DNA of 64,000 bases from NCBI RefSeq assembly GCF_009379765.1, contig NZ_WHTD01000015.1:1-64000 (forward strand), given 5' to 3'. A model generated the notes under the pieces. That model was not told the DNA's origin. It made no database searches and was given only the letters and a program-made list of their open reading frames with translations. Source of the DNA: Actinophytocola sp. (GTDB lineage Bacteria; Actinomycetota; Actinomycetes; Mycobacteriales; Pseudonocardiaceae). A program made the position numbers and the translations under genes. Positions 1 to 7,285 of this stretch are shown here, in pieces (within the stretch, counting starts at the first letter, position 1; each line of letters starts with the position of its first letter).

Positions 1-75
1 CCGGAGCTCACCGTTCTCCGCAACAAGATCCTCATAGGACGGACGCCGACCGGTGAACACCACACCATGATCCAC
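1..75 (-). CDS. possible N-terminus of an IS66-like transposase, cut by the window edge
   Basis: On the minus strand a GTG at 73-75 opens a frame of 25 codons that runs off the window. The peptide contains RRPSYEDLVAENGELR, which resembles the start of IS66-type TnpC proteins (a short coiled coil rich in E, L and N after a basic stretch). Too little is visible to be sure. It lies next to other transposon debris, which supports a mobile origin. Confidence 0.3.
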   Translation of the reverse strand, partial: MDHGVVFTGRRPSYEDLVAENGELR

Positions 76-91
76 ACACCAGCACCCAAGA

Positions 92-604
92 TCAAGTCAC
101 CACGCCGCGCAGGTCAGGACCTACCCGTGAATGGACACGTTTGAAAGTGTCAGTAAGGTGCGGCTTGAGCTGGAATTTACGCCAGATCCGGCCGACGGCC
201 GATTTCGACAAGCCACTGCGCTTCGCCATCGACGAGCGAGACCAGTGTGTCGCGTCCTTCGGGGTTTCCTCCAGCGTTGCCACCACAACTGCTTCCACGT
301 CATCGACCCCGATCACCGGCGGACGGCCGGGTCGTGGTTCATCGACCAGCCCATCCAGACGCCGAGCCAGGAACCGCCGCCGCCATTTGCGGACCGTGTC
401 CGCGGACACGCCCAATTCTTTCGCAACACCCACCACCGGTGGGACATCGTCGCGCGCACACGCCAGCACGATTCGGGACCGCAACGCCAATGCCTGCGCC
501 GACTTCCGTCGCCGCACCCACCTCTCCAACGTGGATCGCTCCTCATCGGCGAGGACCACCGGCTCAAGCTTCGGGCCCCGGCGACCCGCCACAACATCAG
601 ACAT
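92..604 (-). pseudogene. IS630-family transposase, N-terminal half only
   Basis: The reading frame gives 170 residues with the two tandem helix-turn-helix domains of IS630/Tc1-mariner transposases. Recognisable parts are VVGVAKELGVSADTVRKWRR, the LDGLVDEPRPGRPP linker and KRSGLSKSAVGRIWRKFQLKPH. The family normally continues after TDTFK into the DDE catalytic domain (CVDEK motif). Here the sequence diverges at about position 145 into unrelated residues and stops, so the whole catalytic domain is missing. The element is therefore dead. Its 5' boundary is preserved just upstream (see the terminal repeat at 632-647). It appears to have inserted into the integrase gene that resumes at 651. Confidence 0.75.
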
Positions 605-631
605 GCCACCAGAGTCTAACTGACGACAAAT

Positions 632-649
632 TAACGACGCGGGACACTA
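632..649 (-). repeat. IS630 terminal repeat end with TA target dinucleotide
   Basis: Read on the minus strand the transposase is preceded by TAGTGTCCCGCGTCGTTAAT. The TA (648-649) followed by GTGTCCCGCG fits an IS630-type terminal inverted repeat abutting its duplicated TA target. The integrase reading frame begins immediately on the other side. The second end of the element is not in the window. Confidence 0.4.
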
Positions 650-650
650 G

Positions 651-992
651 GACTACGCCGACTCGACGGTGGCCACTATCTTCGCGACGTTCTCCACAGT
701 GTTGAACGCGGCGGTGCGCGCGCACATGATCCCGGCGAACCCCTGCTCGGGTGTGCGTGTGACCTCTGGCGAGTTCAGCACCGAGCACCTCGTCGCGAGC
801 CCCGTGCAGGCGCTGCGCGCGGCCATGCGCCTTCACACGTCTGGGCTCGGCCTCAGCGGATTCACCCCGTGCCTGCTCGATGTCTACACCGGCGCACGTT
901 GGGGCGAACTCGTCGGGCAGCAGCGGCATGAATACGACAGCGAGCGGCGGGCGATCGCTGTCCGCGAGCCACTCAAGGAAGTCAACGGCATG
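651..992 (+). pseudogene. tyrosine integrase, central fragment
   Basis: From 651 the frame reads DYADSTVATIFATFSTVLNA, then AAVRAHMIPANPCSGV, and TGARWGEL, the last holding the first catalytic Arg of tyrosine recombinases. This matches the core-binding and early catalytic part of integrases of actinobacterial integrative elements. It begins abruptly at the IS630 boundary and ends around PLKEVNG at about 990. There unrelated DNA (an MFS remnant on the other strand) takes over. The matching C-terminal part of the same family is found at 2060-2554, so this is one integrase gene broken by two insertions. Not functional. Confidence 0.65.
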
Positions 993-996
993 ACGC

Positions 997-1494
997 CCAT
1001 CGCGGTTGCCGGGCTCTGGTCGCCTCCGCCACCACGCCCGCGAGGGTGGCGCCCACCCCTTGCATCGTGAGCAGGGTTGACGCGTGCAGGCCAAGGGCCT
1101 GGCGCTGAGTTCTTCCGGAACGAGGGCCAGCAGTCGCTGCTGGAGCAGCAATGTGGCCGCGAAGCCCACGGGCCGAGGCCGACCACGCAGGCGATCGCCG
1201 CCGCCACAGGAAGTCCTGGTTGCGCGACTGCGGTGCAGGGTCCGAACAGGACAGCCAGCCCGGCGAGCGTGCGGGAAGCCGATCCGCGGCCGACAGGAGG
1301 ACGAGCGCGCCGGTCACCTGCGCCAGCGACGGCCCAAACATCACGAACGCGGCGAGGAACGGCGACCCGGTGTCGGCGTAGCCGAGGGTGGCCAGCGCCG
1401 GCCCCGTCATCGTCGACGCCGTGACCTGGAAGGTGCTGGTGACGAAGAGGGGCCGGTACTCCGGTGCCCGGAACAGCTCGCGGTAGGTGCGCAC
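997..1494 (-). pseudogene. MFS transporter remnant, N-terminus plus frameshifted pieces
   Basis: The minus-strand frame starts MRTYRELFRAPEYRPLF and shows the first two or three hydrophobic helices of an MFS exporter (SLAQVTGALVLLSAADRLP). After about residue 80 the frame is lost. Homologous-looking pieces continue in other frames, for example FAATLLLQQRLLALVPEEL and LGLHASTLLTMQGVGATLAG, the latter typical of MFS helix 5. At least two frameshifts and a missing C-terminal half make it a pseudogene. It is divergent from the DUF5937 regulator remnant at 1542, the usual arrangement for this transporter family and its repressor. Confidence 0.6.
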
Positions 1495-1521
1495 GGCATG
1501 ATCGCGGCCGGGCGGCTTACA

Positions 1522-1541
1522 GTTTCGCCGGGAGGCGAAAC
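1522..1541. promoter_or_regulatory. perfect inverted repeat between MFS and DUF5937 remnants, probable operator
   Basis: GTTTCGCC-GGGA-GGCGAAAC is a perfect 8-bp palindrome with a 4-bp spacer, directly abutting the ATG of the regulator remnant. Its place between the divergent genes suggests the binding site of the ArsR-like DUF5937 regulator. Both genes are now broken, so it is probably a relic. Confidence 0.45.
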
Positions 1542-1637
1542 ATGGGCTGGTGGCCGGTCAGCACGGACACGCTCGCGACGAACCGGTTCGTCGTCTCACC
1601 GCTCAGCGAGACCTTCGCGCGCCTGTCCACACTGTGA
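1542..1637 (+). pseudogene. DUF5937/ArsR-type regulator, N-terminal fragment of 31 aa
   Basis: The 31-residue frame starts MGWWPVSTDTLATNRFVVSP. This matches the characteristic opening of DUF5937 winged-helix regulators (a short hydrophobic start, then D-T-L-A-x-x-R-F-V-V-S-P). A TGA follows after LSTL, leaving no DNA-binding domain. Intact relatives are about 300-350 aa and are usually divergent from an MFS exporter, as here. Confidence 0.45.
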
Positions 1638-1981
1638 CACAGGGTCCGATCGCACCCCGGTGAACGGTCCTGGTTGGACGGACATCTGCCGGCGTTCCGG
1701 CGTGGGCTCAGCGAAGACCCGGTGACCGCGCGGACTGGATGGAGAAGATATGGAGGTAACACCGGGTTGCGGTGCGATCTGATTCGGCGCAATAGAGGTA
1801 AATAGGGACCTCTGATCTGCTTGATTCTGCGAAGTCGCAGGCGTTCCTGCGCATGGGGGGGAGGAGATGGCGCGGCTGTTCCTGCTCGACGCACTGTGGC
1901 GCCAGCTGAGTCTGCGCCCTGAGATGTCCCGCCCGGCCGACGTCCCAGACCTCGATTTCGCCGACGCGATGGATCCCGCGT
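1638..1981. other. no recognisable gene
   Basis: About 340 bp of junction DNA between remnants. I see no convincing coding frame, RNA or repeat on either strand. Confidence 0.5.
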
Positions 1982-2062
1982 CAGTCCGGTGGAGGGCGTT
2001 GCCGCAGCAGGTTGACCAGGCCGGGGAGGTCCTCGCGGGTGACGCCCAGCTTGCTGTAGATG
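1982..2062 (-). pseudogene. possible C-terminal end of a helix-turn-helix regulator
   Basis: Read on the minus strand the segment gives NHIYSKLGVTREDLPGLVNL followed by LRQRPPPD and a TGA. NHIYSKLGVT resembles the recognition helix of LuxR-type HTH domains. It begins exactly where the integrase fragment ends, so only this tail exists. The assignment is weak. Confidence 0.2.
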
Positions 2063-2554
2063 TGGTTGTTCTACGAGCTGCTCCTGGACAGCCATCCGGG
2101 ACCGTTCGTGATGTGCACCACAGAGGGGCGGCCGTGGCGCCGGTCCAACTTCCGGCAGCGGTTCTGGCGGCCGGCGTGGGATGGCACCGATCCGGACAAC
2201 CCCTACAGCCCAGAGCACACGCCGCCGATCCTGCCGTGGTTCACCTTCAACGAAGGCCGCCATACCCACGCGACCTGGCTGGCCGAGGACGGGATCCCGG
2301 AAGTCGCCCGACGGGCCCGGCTGGGACAGAAGATGAAAGGCATGGCCCGGGTCTACGACCATGTGACACCTGTCATGCGCCAGCAGATCCTCGAAGCCCT
2401 GGAAGCCCGGTGGCTGGGGTCGGTGGGATCACTGACAGCCCGCGAACGATCCGAGGTGCTGGCGTGGTTTCCGCACCTGCGACCGGTGCTGGCGAGGATG
2501 GGCATCGCCCCCGCGCGGGAGGCGATCTCCATGTCTTCTCCATTTGATCACTGA
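2060..2554 (+). pseudogene. tyrosine integrase, C-terminal catalytic fragment
   Basis: The 164-residue frame reads YELLLDSHPGPFV, WFTFNEGRHTHATWLAEDG, then RRARLGQKMKGMARVYDHVT, with the nucleophilic Tyr in ARVYDH and the catalytic Arg in EGRHTH. The upstream His of the HxxR motif appears to be Asn (FNEGR where relatives have FHEGR). It continues the same integrase family as 651-992; roughly 20-25 residues and about 1 kb of foreign DNA separate the two. It ends 54 bp from the 3' end of the tRNA-Val gene, the classical place of an integrase in a tRNA-integrated element. It has no start of its own and is not functional. Confidence 0.65.
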
Positions 2555-2607
2555 GGCCGCGCCTTCGTGATCCGAAGACAGGGCCTCTGAACTGCGCAAA
2601 CAGGTGG

Positions 2608-2679
<72 letters not shown>

Positions 2680-2680
2680 G

Positions 2681-2752
2681 AGGCGGAGGCGGGAATCGAA
2701 CCCGCGTACAGGGCTTTGCAGGCCCTTGCCTAAGCCACTCGGCCACTCCGCC
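2681..2752 (-). tRNA. tRNA-Cys (GCA)
   Basis: 72-nt cloverleaf with acceptor GGCGGAG/CTCCGCC and discriminator U. Anticodon stem AGGGC/GCCCT encloses loop CTGCAAA (anticodon GCA), and the T-loop is TTCGATT. It lies one base from tRNA-Val, so the tRNAs are probably co-transcribed from the right. Confidence 0.95.
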
Positions 2753-2837
2753 GTCGCCCGAGCGAGATTGGGGCTCCGGCTCGGACCCGAGGGGCCGTGT
2801 CGCTGGATTCGGCCTGTGGGAGGCCGACCCCTCTTCG

Positions 2838-2910
2838 AGCGGACGACGGGATTCGAACCCGCGACCCTCACCTTGGCAAGGTGATGCGCTACCAGCTGCG
2901 CCACGTCCGC
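2838..2910 (-). tRNA. tRNA-Gly (GCC)
   Basis: 73-nt cloverleaf with acceptor GCGGACG/CGTCCGC and discriminator U. Anticodon stem TCACC/GGTGA carries loop TTGCCAA (anticodon GCC), and the T-loop is TTCGAAT. It is the first of three clustered minus-strand tRNA genes (Gly-Cys-Val). Confidence 0.95.
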
Positions 2911-3013
2911 AAATCCACGCTGTTCCAGGAAGTTCCGGTCCCCCGTGGTGTGAGCGAAACTCTATCCGACCCGTCGACCGGGTTTCAAACCGGGGCTGCC
3001 GCCCGGTGAACCG

Positions 3014-3439
3014 TCAGGTCAGGTCGGTGGAGATCAAGTGTGTGAGGGCCTCGTCGACATCCACCCAGAGGTGCTCGTTGCCGGGCACCACGACGTCGTA
3101 CGTGCGGTCCAGGAAGTCCGCCAGCTCCTGCGCCGAGGCCTCGAACACGGCGTGGCCGGACGGGCTGCTCAGCTCGATGACGACCACCTCGGGATCGTCG
3201 ACGGCCGGCCTGATTCGAACGTCTCCGTTGCCCGCCTCGGCGATGAGGCCGTCGGCCAGCAGGTCGCGGGCGAACACCCACTCGACCCAACCTGCGCGGC
3301 CGGTGCGAAAGGCCGCGACAACCGCGTACGGATCGCGCGTGTCGTAGCGCAGCTCGACCTTCACGGGCACCGCGGGAGTCCGCGGGGCCAGGAGGTCGAA
3401 CACCGCTGTCGAACGGAGCGTCACGTGATCGTTGCGCAT
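3014..3439 (-). CDS. ssgB: SsgB-type sporulation/cell-division regulator
   Basis: The 141-aa protein begins MRNDHVTLRSTAVFDLLAP and contains VELRYDTRDPYAVVAAF and WVFARDLLADGL, hallmarks of the SsgA-like proteins of morphologically complex actinomycetes. SsgB helps position FtsZ rings for sporulation septation in Streptomyces. The length fits the family (about 135-145 aa). The start was chosen because GAGAAGGG lies just upstream and homologues begin at this Met; the longer upstream frame has no family similarity. It is the only ssg gene visible, so B rather than another paralogue is inferred from the very conserved N-terminus. Confidence 0.85.
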   Translation of the reverse strand: MRNDHVTLRSTAVFDLLAPRTPAVPVKVELRYDTRDPYAVVAAFRTGRAGWVEWVFARDLLADGLIAEAGNGDVRIRPAVDDPEVVVIELSSPSGHAVFEASAQELADFLDRTYDVVVPGNEHLWVDVDEALTHLISTDLT

Positions 3440-3773
3440 CGTCGCTACCCTTCTCTCCCTTCCCAGCCCCAAGAACGACTGAGTCCATACCGTGTGACGG
3501 TCGGAGGGCCCCTTTCGGTCACCGGATGGTCGTACTTCACCCATCTGGGTCAGAAGTACAGCACAGCGCACCTGGGTCGCGACTCTCCGTGAGAAGCGCT
3601 CTCTGCCACCACCCATACTGGCAAGGGTTGGTCGCATCCCGGTAGCGTCGTAGCCCGAATGTTGCTCGTGCCATCCGGCAACTTACCGCAGCGATGGCGT
3701 TTCGGAACGGCCGGAAGTAGGAGACACGCGAAAAGCCCCCACGGCACCACACCATGAGGGCTTTTCGAATACG
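3440..3773. other. intergenic region with ssgB promoter area and a terminator
   Basis: About 330 bp between ssgB and tRNA-Val(CAC), both on the minus strand. It contains the tRNA terminator at 3729-3767 and presumably the ssgB promoter. No protein-coding frame is convincing. Confidence 0.5.
3729..3767 (-). terminator. Rho-independent terminator downstream of tRNA-Val(CAC)
   Basis: CGAAAAGCCC and GGGCTTTTCG are perfect 10-bp inverted arms around a 19-nt loop. They sit immediately after the 3' end of the tRNA. The T-rich arm end makes it plausible in either direction. Confidence 0.65.
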
Positions 3774-3845
3774 TGGGCGATACTGGGATCGAACCAGCGA
3801 CCTTTCCGGTGTGAGCGGAACGCTCTCCCGCTGAGCTAATCGCCC
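3774..3845 (-). tRNA. tRNA-Val (CAC)
   Basis: 72-nt cloverleaf with acceptor GGGCGAT/ATCGCCC and discriminator A. Anticodon stem TTCCG/CGGAA carries loop CTCACAC (anticodon CAC), and the T-loop is TTCGATC. A second Val isoacceptor about 1.1 kb from tRNA-Val(GAC), with the same acceptor stem. Confidence 0.95.
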
Positions 3846-3913
3846 CTCGCGACGAGAGAACTGTACCGGGCCGGTTACCGGCTTGCGAAGCGGGTTGGCC
3901 GTAGGATCGCGCG

Positions 3914-4885
3914 ATGCGATCACCTGGGGTCATGCGAGCCGTCGTCGCCGCTGCCGTACTCCTCGCGAGCGGATGCTCGGGCGGCGACGGCCCCGGTTGG
4001 GTCGCTTCGGCCATCCCCGGGCTCCTCGGTGCGCTCGGCAAGGCGACGGCCACCGACACGAACCGGACCTACGTCGAGTACGGCGACCTCGCCCAGGTGC
4101 GGGCGCTGACGGACCGGGACGAGGACCGGTTCCAGGGCATCAGCGGATACGGCTACGGCGTTCTGGCCCCCATGACGGTCGTGATCTCCGAGGAGCTGGG
4201 CTTCGATCCGCGGGCGATGGACGAGGCCCTGACCGTCGGCCGGCCACCGGACTGGGCCGGCGTCTTCTGGGGCGACTACGACGTCGCCGAGCTGGACCAG
4301 GAGCTCGAAGGCCGGGACATCCCGTCCGAGAAGTCCGGCGACGGCACCCGGTGGACGAGCGCGGACGACCGGGAGATCAACTTCGAGGGCCCGCTCGCGG
4401 GCATCGCCCGCACCAGCGAGCTCAACAACATCCGCACCGCCGACGGCTCGCTCGCCTACGCCCCCACCCGCGCCGGCCTCGGCTGGGTCACCGACCCGGG
4501 CGCCGACACGCTGGCCGACGACGAGAGCCTGCGCGCGCTCGCCGGCTGTCTCGGCGGCGTGACCGTCGCGGTGCTCAGCCGGCCGGAGGGCGACGTCACG
4601 GCCTACGCGGCGGGCGTCCGGGCGCCCTCGGCCGACGACGTCACCGACGTGGCCTGTCTGGCCCCCGACGGCGACGCGGACGCGCTTCGGGACCACGTCG
4701 AGCGCGAGCTGCGGGACGGCACCACGCCTTCGAGCCGGCAGCCGTGGTCCGAGCTCCTGCCCGCTGCCGAGGTCGACGTGGTCGACGGCGTGGTGCGCAT
4801 CGAGGCCACGCCGGGCGCGGACAGCCCCGTGGGCATGGTGATGCGGATGCTCGTCACCAACGACCTCGCGGCGCTGGCGGGCTGA
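3914..4885 (+). CDS. hypothetical lipoprotein
   Basis: The 323-aa protein has a short signal sequence with lipobox ASGC (MRAVVAAAVLLASGCSGG), so it should be lipidated and anchored outside the membrane. The mature part is acidic, with no motif I recognise. Repeated D/E-rich stretches and a segment WAGVFWGDYDVAELDQELEG stand out. Two Cys (in AGCLGG and VACLAP) may form a disulfide. The ATG at 3914 is used because the signal peptide follows directly. It is a single gene with a terminator downstream and no functional partner nearby. Confidence 0.7.
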   Translation: MRSPGVMRAVVAAAVLLASGCSGGDGPGWVASAIPGLLGALGKATATDTNRTYVEYGDLAQVRALTDRDEDRFQGISGYGYGVLAPMTVVISEELGFDPRAMDEALTVGRPPDWAGVFWGDYDVAELDQELEGRDIPSEKSGDGTRWTSADDREINFEGPLAGIARTSELNNIRTADGSLAYAPTRAGLGWVTDPGADTLADDESLRALAGCLGGVTVAVLSRPEGDVTAYAAGVRAPSADDVTDVACLAPDGDADALRDHVERELRDGTTPSSRQPWSELLPAAEVDVVDGVVRIEATPGADSPVGMVMRMLVTNDLAALAG

Positions 4886-4915
4886 CCGGACCGGGTGAAC
4901 GGCGGCCGCACCCCG

Positions 4916-4960
4916 GACGGCGGCGGGCCCCGCGACAGCGTGTCGCTGGGCCCGCCGTCG
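4916..4960. terminator. bidirectional hairpin between convergent genes
   Basis: CGGCGGGCCC (4921-4930) and GGGCCCGCCG (4948-4957) form a 10-bp GC stem, and the loop contains a nested GCGACA/TGTCGC stem. It lies between the convergent lipoprotein and LVIVD-protein genes. No U-tract is present, as is usual in high-GC actinomycetes. Confidence 0.6.
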
Positions 4961-4971
4961 TGGTGCGTTGC

Positions 4972-6396
4972 TCAGCGGCCGAAGTGGCCCTGGGTCTGCA
5001 CGTTCAGCTCGTCGTACCGGACGTGCTTGGCCGGGTCGGTCCGCCGGTCGTTGATCCGGAGGACGTCCAGGCCCTTGCCGAGGTCGGACGAGTAGATGTA
5101 GCCGTTGTAGTAGTACGCCGACCAGGTACCGCCGCTGGTCTCCGGGTCCGCGGCCGGGCCGCGCTCCCAGAAGCCGATCTTCTTCGGGTGCGAGGAGTCG
5201 GTGAAGTCCCACACCTGCACGCCGCCCATGTACCAGGACTGGACCATGATGTCCTTGCCCTTGACCGGGATCAGCGAGCCGTTGTGCGCGACGCAGTTCT
5301 CCTCGTCCGTCTGGTAGCGGTCGATCTTGAAGTAGCTCTTGAACACGAGCCTGCGGTGGTCGCCCCGGCCCGCGATGTCGTAGATGCCGTCGGCACCGCG
5401 CTCCTCGCCGATCTCCGCGTTGCAGGTGGCCGCGCCGCCGCCGCCGAGCTCGTCGGTGAAGATCACCTTCGTGCCGGCGTTGTTGAACGTGGCCGAGTGC
5501 CAGAACGCGAAGTTCTGGTCGTCCTGCACCCGGTTGATCTCCCGCGGAGCGGTCCGGTCGGAGATGTCGAACAGCACGCCGTCACCCATGCAGGCGCCCG
5601 CGGCCAGGTCCTTCTCCGGGTACACGGTGATGTCGTGGCAACCGGTTGTGGCCGAGGTCCGGTCCGGGTAGTCCAGATCGGGCTCGCCGGCGTTGCCGCC
5701 GTCCGGGAACAGCGTCGGAGTGGCGACGACCCTGGCCGCGGTCGGGTGGCGCAGCGGGACCTCGATGATCGAGATCTTGTCGTGCGGGGGCTGGCAGCCC
5801 GAGATCGTCTCCGACGGGCCGTAGGACGACACGTACAGGTAGGCGACCTTGCCCCGCTTGTCCGGCACCAGCGTGTGGGTGTGCGATCCGCACGCCGTGG
5901 CCACCGACTTGATGTAGCGCGGTGCCCGCTTGTCGCTGATGTCGAAGATCTTCATGCCCTCCCAGTACGGCTGGCTGCCGTCGTTCTGGGTGGTCGAGGC
6001 GCACGAGTCGTCGCTGCGCCGCGAGTCCGTGGACAGGAACAGCAGGTTCCCCTTGACCGAGACGTCGTTCTGCGAGCCGGGGCAGAGCACCTGGCTCACG
6101 ATCGTGGTCTTCTTGGGCTGCTTGATGTCGTAGATGGTGAAGCCCAGGTAGTTGCCGACGAACGCGTACCGCCCTTGGAACGCGATGTCGGTTCCCGTGC
6201 CACCGACCAGCGGCGCGGTCGGTGGGAGGTAGGCCACCTGCTCCATGTTGGGGCTGCTGACGATCTCGTCGGCGCCCGGGAAGTCCTGTGCCGCGACCGA
6301 GGGCACGCCGGCCGTCATGGCCGCCGCGACGGCGGCCGCGCCGATCGCCGCGGTTGACGCACGTCTACGCCACCCTCGCAGGGTCGATCTCACCAC
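4972..6396 (-). CDS. secreted LVIVD-repeat protein
   Basis: The 474-aa product starts with a twin-basic region and a hydrophobic signal peptide ending near SVAAQDF, so it is exported. The rest is a beta-propeller-like repeat protein. Repeats carry phrases such as YAFVGNYLGFTIYDIKQP, MKIFDISDKRAP, VLFDISDRTAPREI and VQVWDFTDSSHPKKI, the pattern of LVIVD repeats. No enzymatic motif is evident. Two GTG codons at 6391-6396 could start translation behind a GAGAGGGG ribosome binding site. It is divergent from the DUF305 lipoprotein gene at 6485; both are exported, and shared regulation is possible but not shown. Confidence 0.8.
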   Translation of the reverse strand: MVRSTLRGWRRRASTAAIGAAAVAAAMTAGVPSVAAQDFPGADEIVSSPNMEQVAYLPPTAPLVGGTGTDIAFQGRYAFVGNYLGFTIYDIKQPKKTTIVSQVLCPGSQNDVSVKGNLLFLSTDSRRSDDSCASTTQNDGSQPYWEGMKIFDISDKRAPRYIKSVATACGSHTHTLVPDKRGKVAYLYVSSYGPSETISGCQPPHDKISIIEVPLRHPTAARVVATPTLFPDGGNAGEPDLDYPDRTSATTGCHDITVYPEKDLAAGACMGDGVLFDISDRTAPREINRVQDDQNFAFWHSATFNNAGTKVIFTDELGGGGAATCNAEIGEERGADGIYDIAGRGDHRRLVFKSYFKIDRYQTDEENCVAHNGSLIPVKGKDIMVQSWYMGGVQVWDFTDSSHPKKIGFWERGPAADPETSGGTWSAYYYNGYIYSSDLGKGLDVLRINDRRTDPAKHVRYDELNVQTQGHFGR

Positions 6397-6484
6397 AAGT
6401 ACCCCTCTCGTTACGGTCTGGAGTATCCATTATGACCAGGTTCGTCGGGAATAAACTAGCTTCGATCGACGGGCAATTCGGCAG

Positions 6485-7195
6485 ATGGGAACACGATTAC
6501 CCATGACTCGGACAAGCCGGACACATGGTCTGGACCTGTCGGCCCGAACGCGGTTCCGCGCCGTGCTCGGCGTGCTGCTCGCGGCGGGCGGGCTCGTCGC
6601 GTGTACCGCGGAGGAGCCGCCCCCGCCGACCAACTCCGCGCCCGTGATCGTGCCGGGCAGGCCGGGGGAGGAGGCCAGCACGATCCCGCCGGGGGAGGCG
6701 ACGCCGGTCGAGGAGGAGGCACCCAACGACGCCGACGTGACGTTCGTGCAGGACATGATCCTCCATCACGCGCAGGCACTCGAGATGACCGCGCTCGTCC
6801 CCGACCGCGCCGGCCGTGACGATGTCAAGGGCATCGCCGACCGCATCGCCGACACCCAGCAGCCCGAGATCGACATGATGAACCGGTGGCTCGAGCGCTA
6901 CGACAAGCCGGTGGTCGTGCCGGACGAGCACGGCGGCCACGGTGGTGCGACGGAGCACTCGGACATGCCGGGCATGGCGTCCGAGGAGCAGCTGCAGGTG
7001 TTGCGCGACACCGGTGGCGAGTCGTTCGAGACGCTGTTCCTGCAGCTCATGGTCGCCCACCACCAGGGAGCGCTCACGATGGTCGAGGGAATCCGCAAGG
7101 CCGGGGTGAACGTCCGGGTGCAGGAGATCGCCGACGACGTGGCGGTCACCCAGACCGACGAGATCCACCGCATGCAAGGGATGCTCGCCGCCTGA
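6485..7195 (+). CDS. DUF305 lipoprotein
   Basis: 236-aa exported protein with a hydrophobic signal and lipobox LVAC (LLAAGGLVACTAEE). A Pro/Glu-rich linker precedes a DUF305 domain. The domain is a four-helix, ferritin-like fold with two His-rich motifs, FVQDMILHHAQALEMT and LMVAHHQGALTM, plus a HGGHGG stretch that could bind metal. DUF305 proteins are often linked to copper handling, which is family knowledge and not shown here. ATG codons at 6485 and 6503 are both possible starts and neither has a clear ribosome binding site. Confidence 0.8.
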   Translation: MGTRLPMTRTSRTHGLDLSARTRFRAVLGVLLAAGGLVACTAEEPPPPTNSAPVIVPGRPGEEASTIPPGEATPVEEEAPNDADVTFVQDMILHHAQALEMTALVPDRAGRDDVKGIADRIADTQQPEIDMMNRWLERYDKPVVVPDEHGGHGGATEHSDMPGMASEEQLQVLRDTGGESFETLFLQLMVAHHQGALTMVEGIRKAGVNVRVQEIADDVAVTQTDEIHRMQGMLAA

Positions 7196-7285
7196 CCGCG
7201 CGGGGGAAACCCGCAGGCCAAGCGCCGGGGTGGCTCGATAGCATCTGGTCTGTCCCCAGACAAGACGCAACCCCGAGGAGCAGCC

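Noticed and set aside
3883..6357. 824-codon plus-strand open frame
   Set aside because: Its first part shifts off the lipoprotein frame and the rest is antisense to the LVIVD protein; composition is Arg/Gly/Val-rich as expected for a shadow frame in high-GC DNA.
7196..7285. T-box or other riboswitch before thrS
   Set aside because: Only 90 bp, without a T-box sequence or terminator-antiterminator pair.
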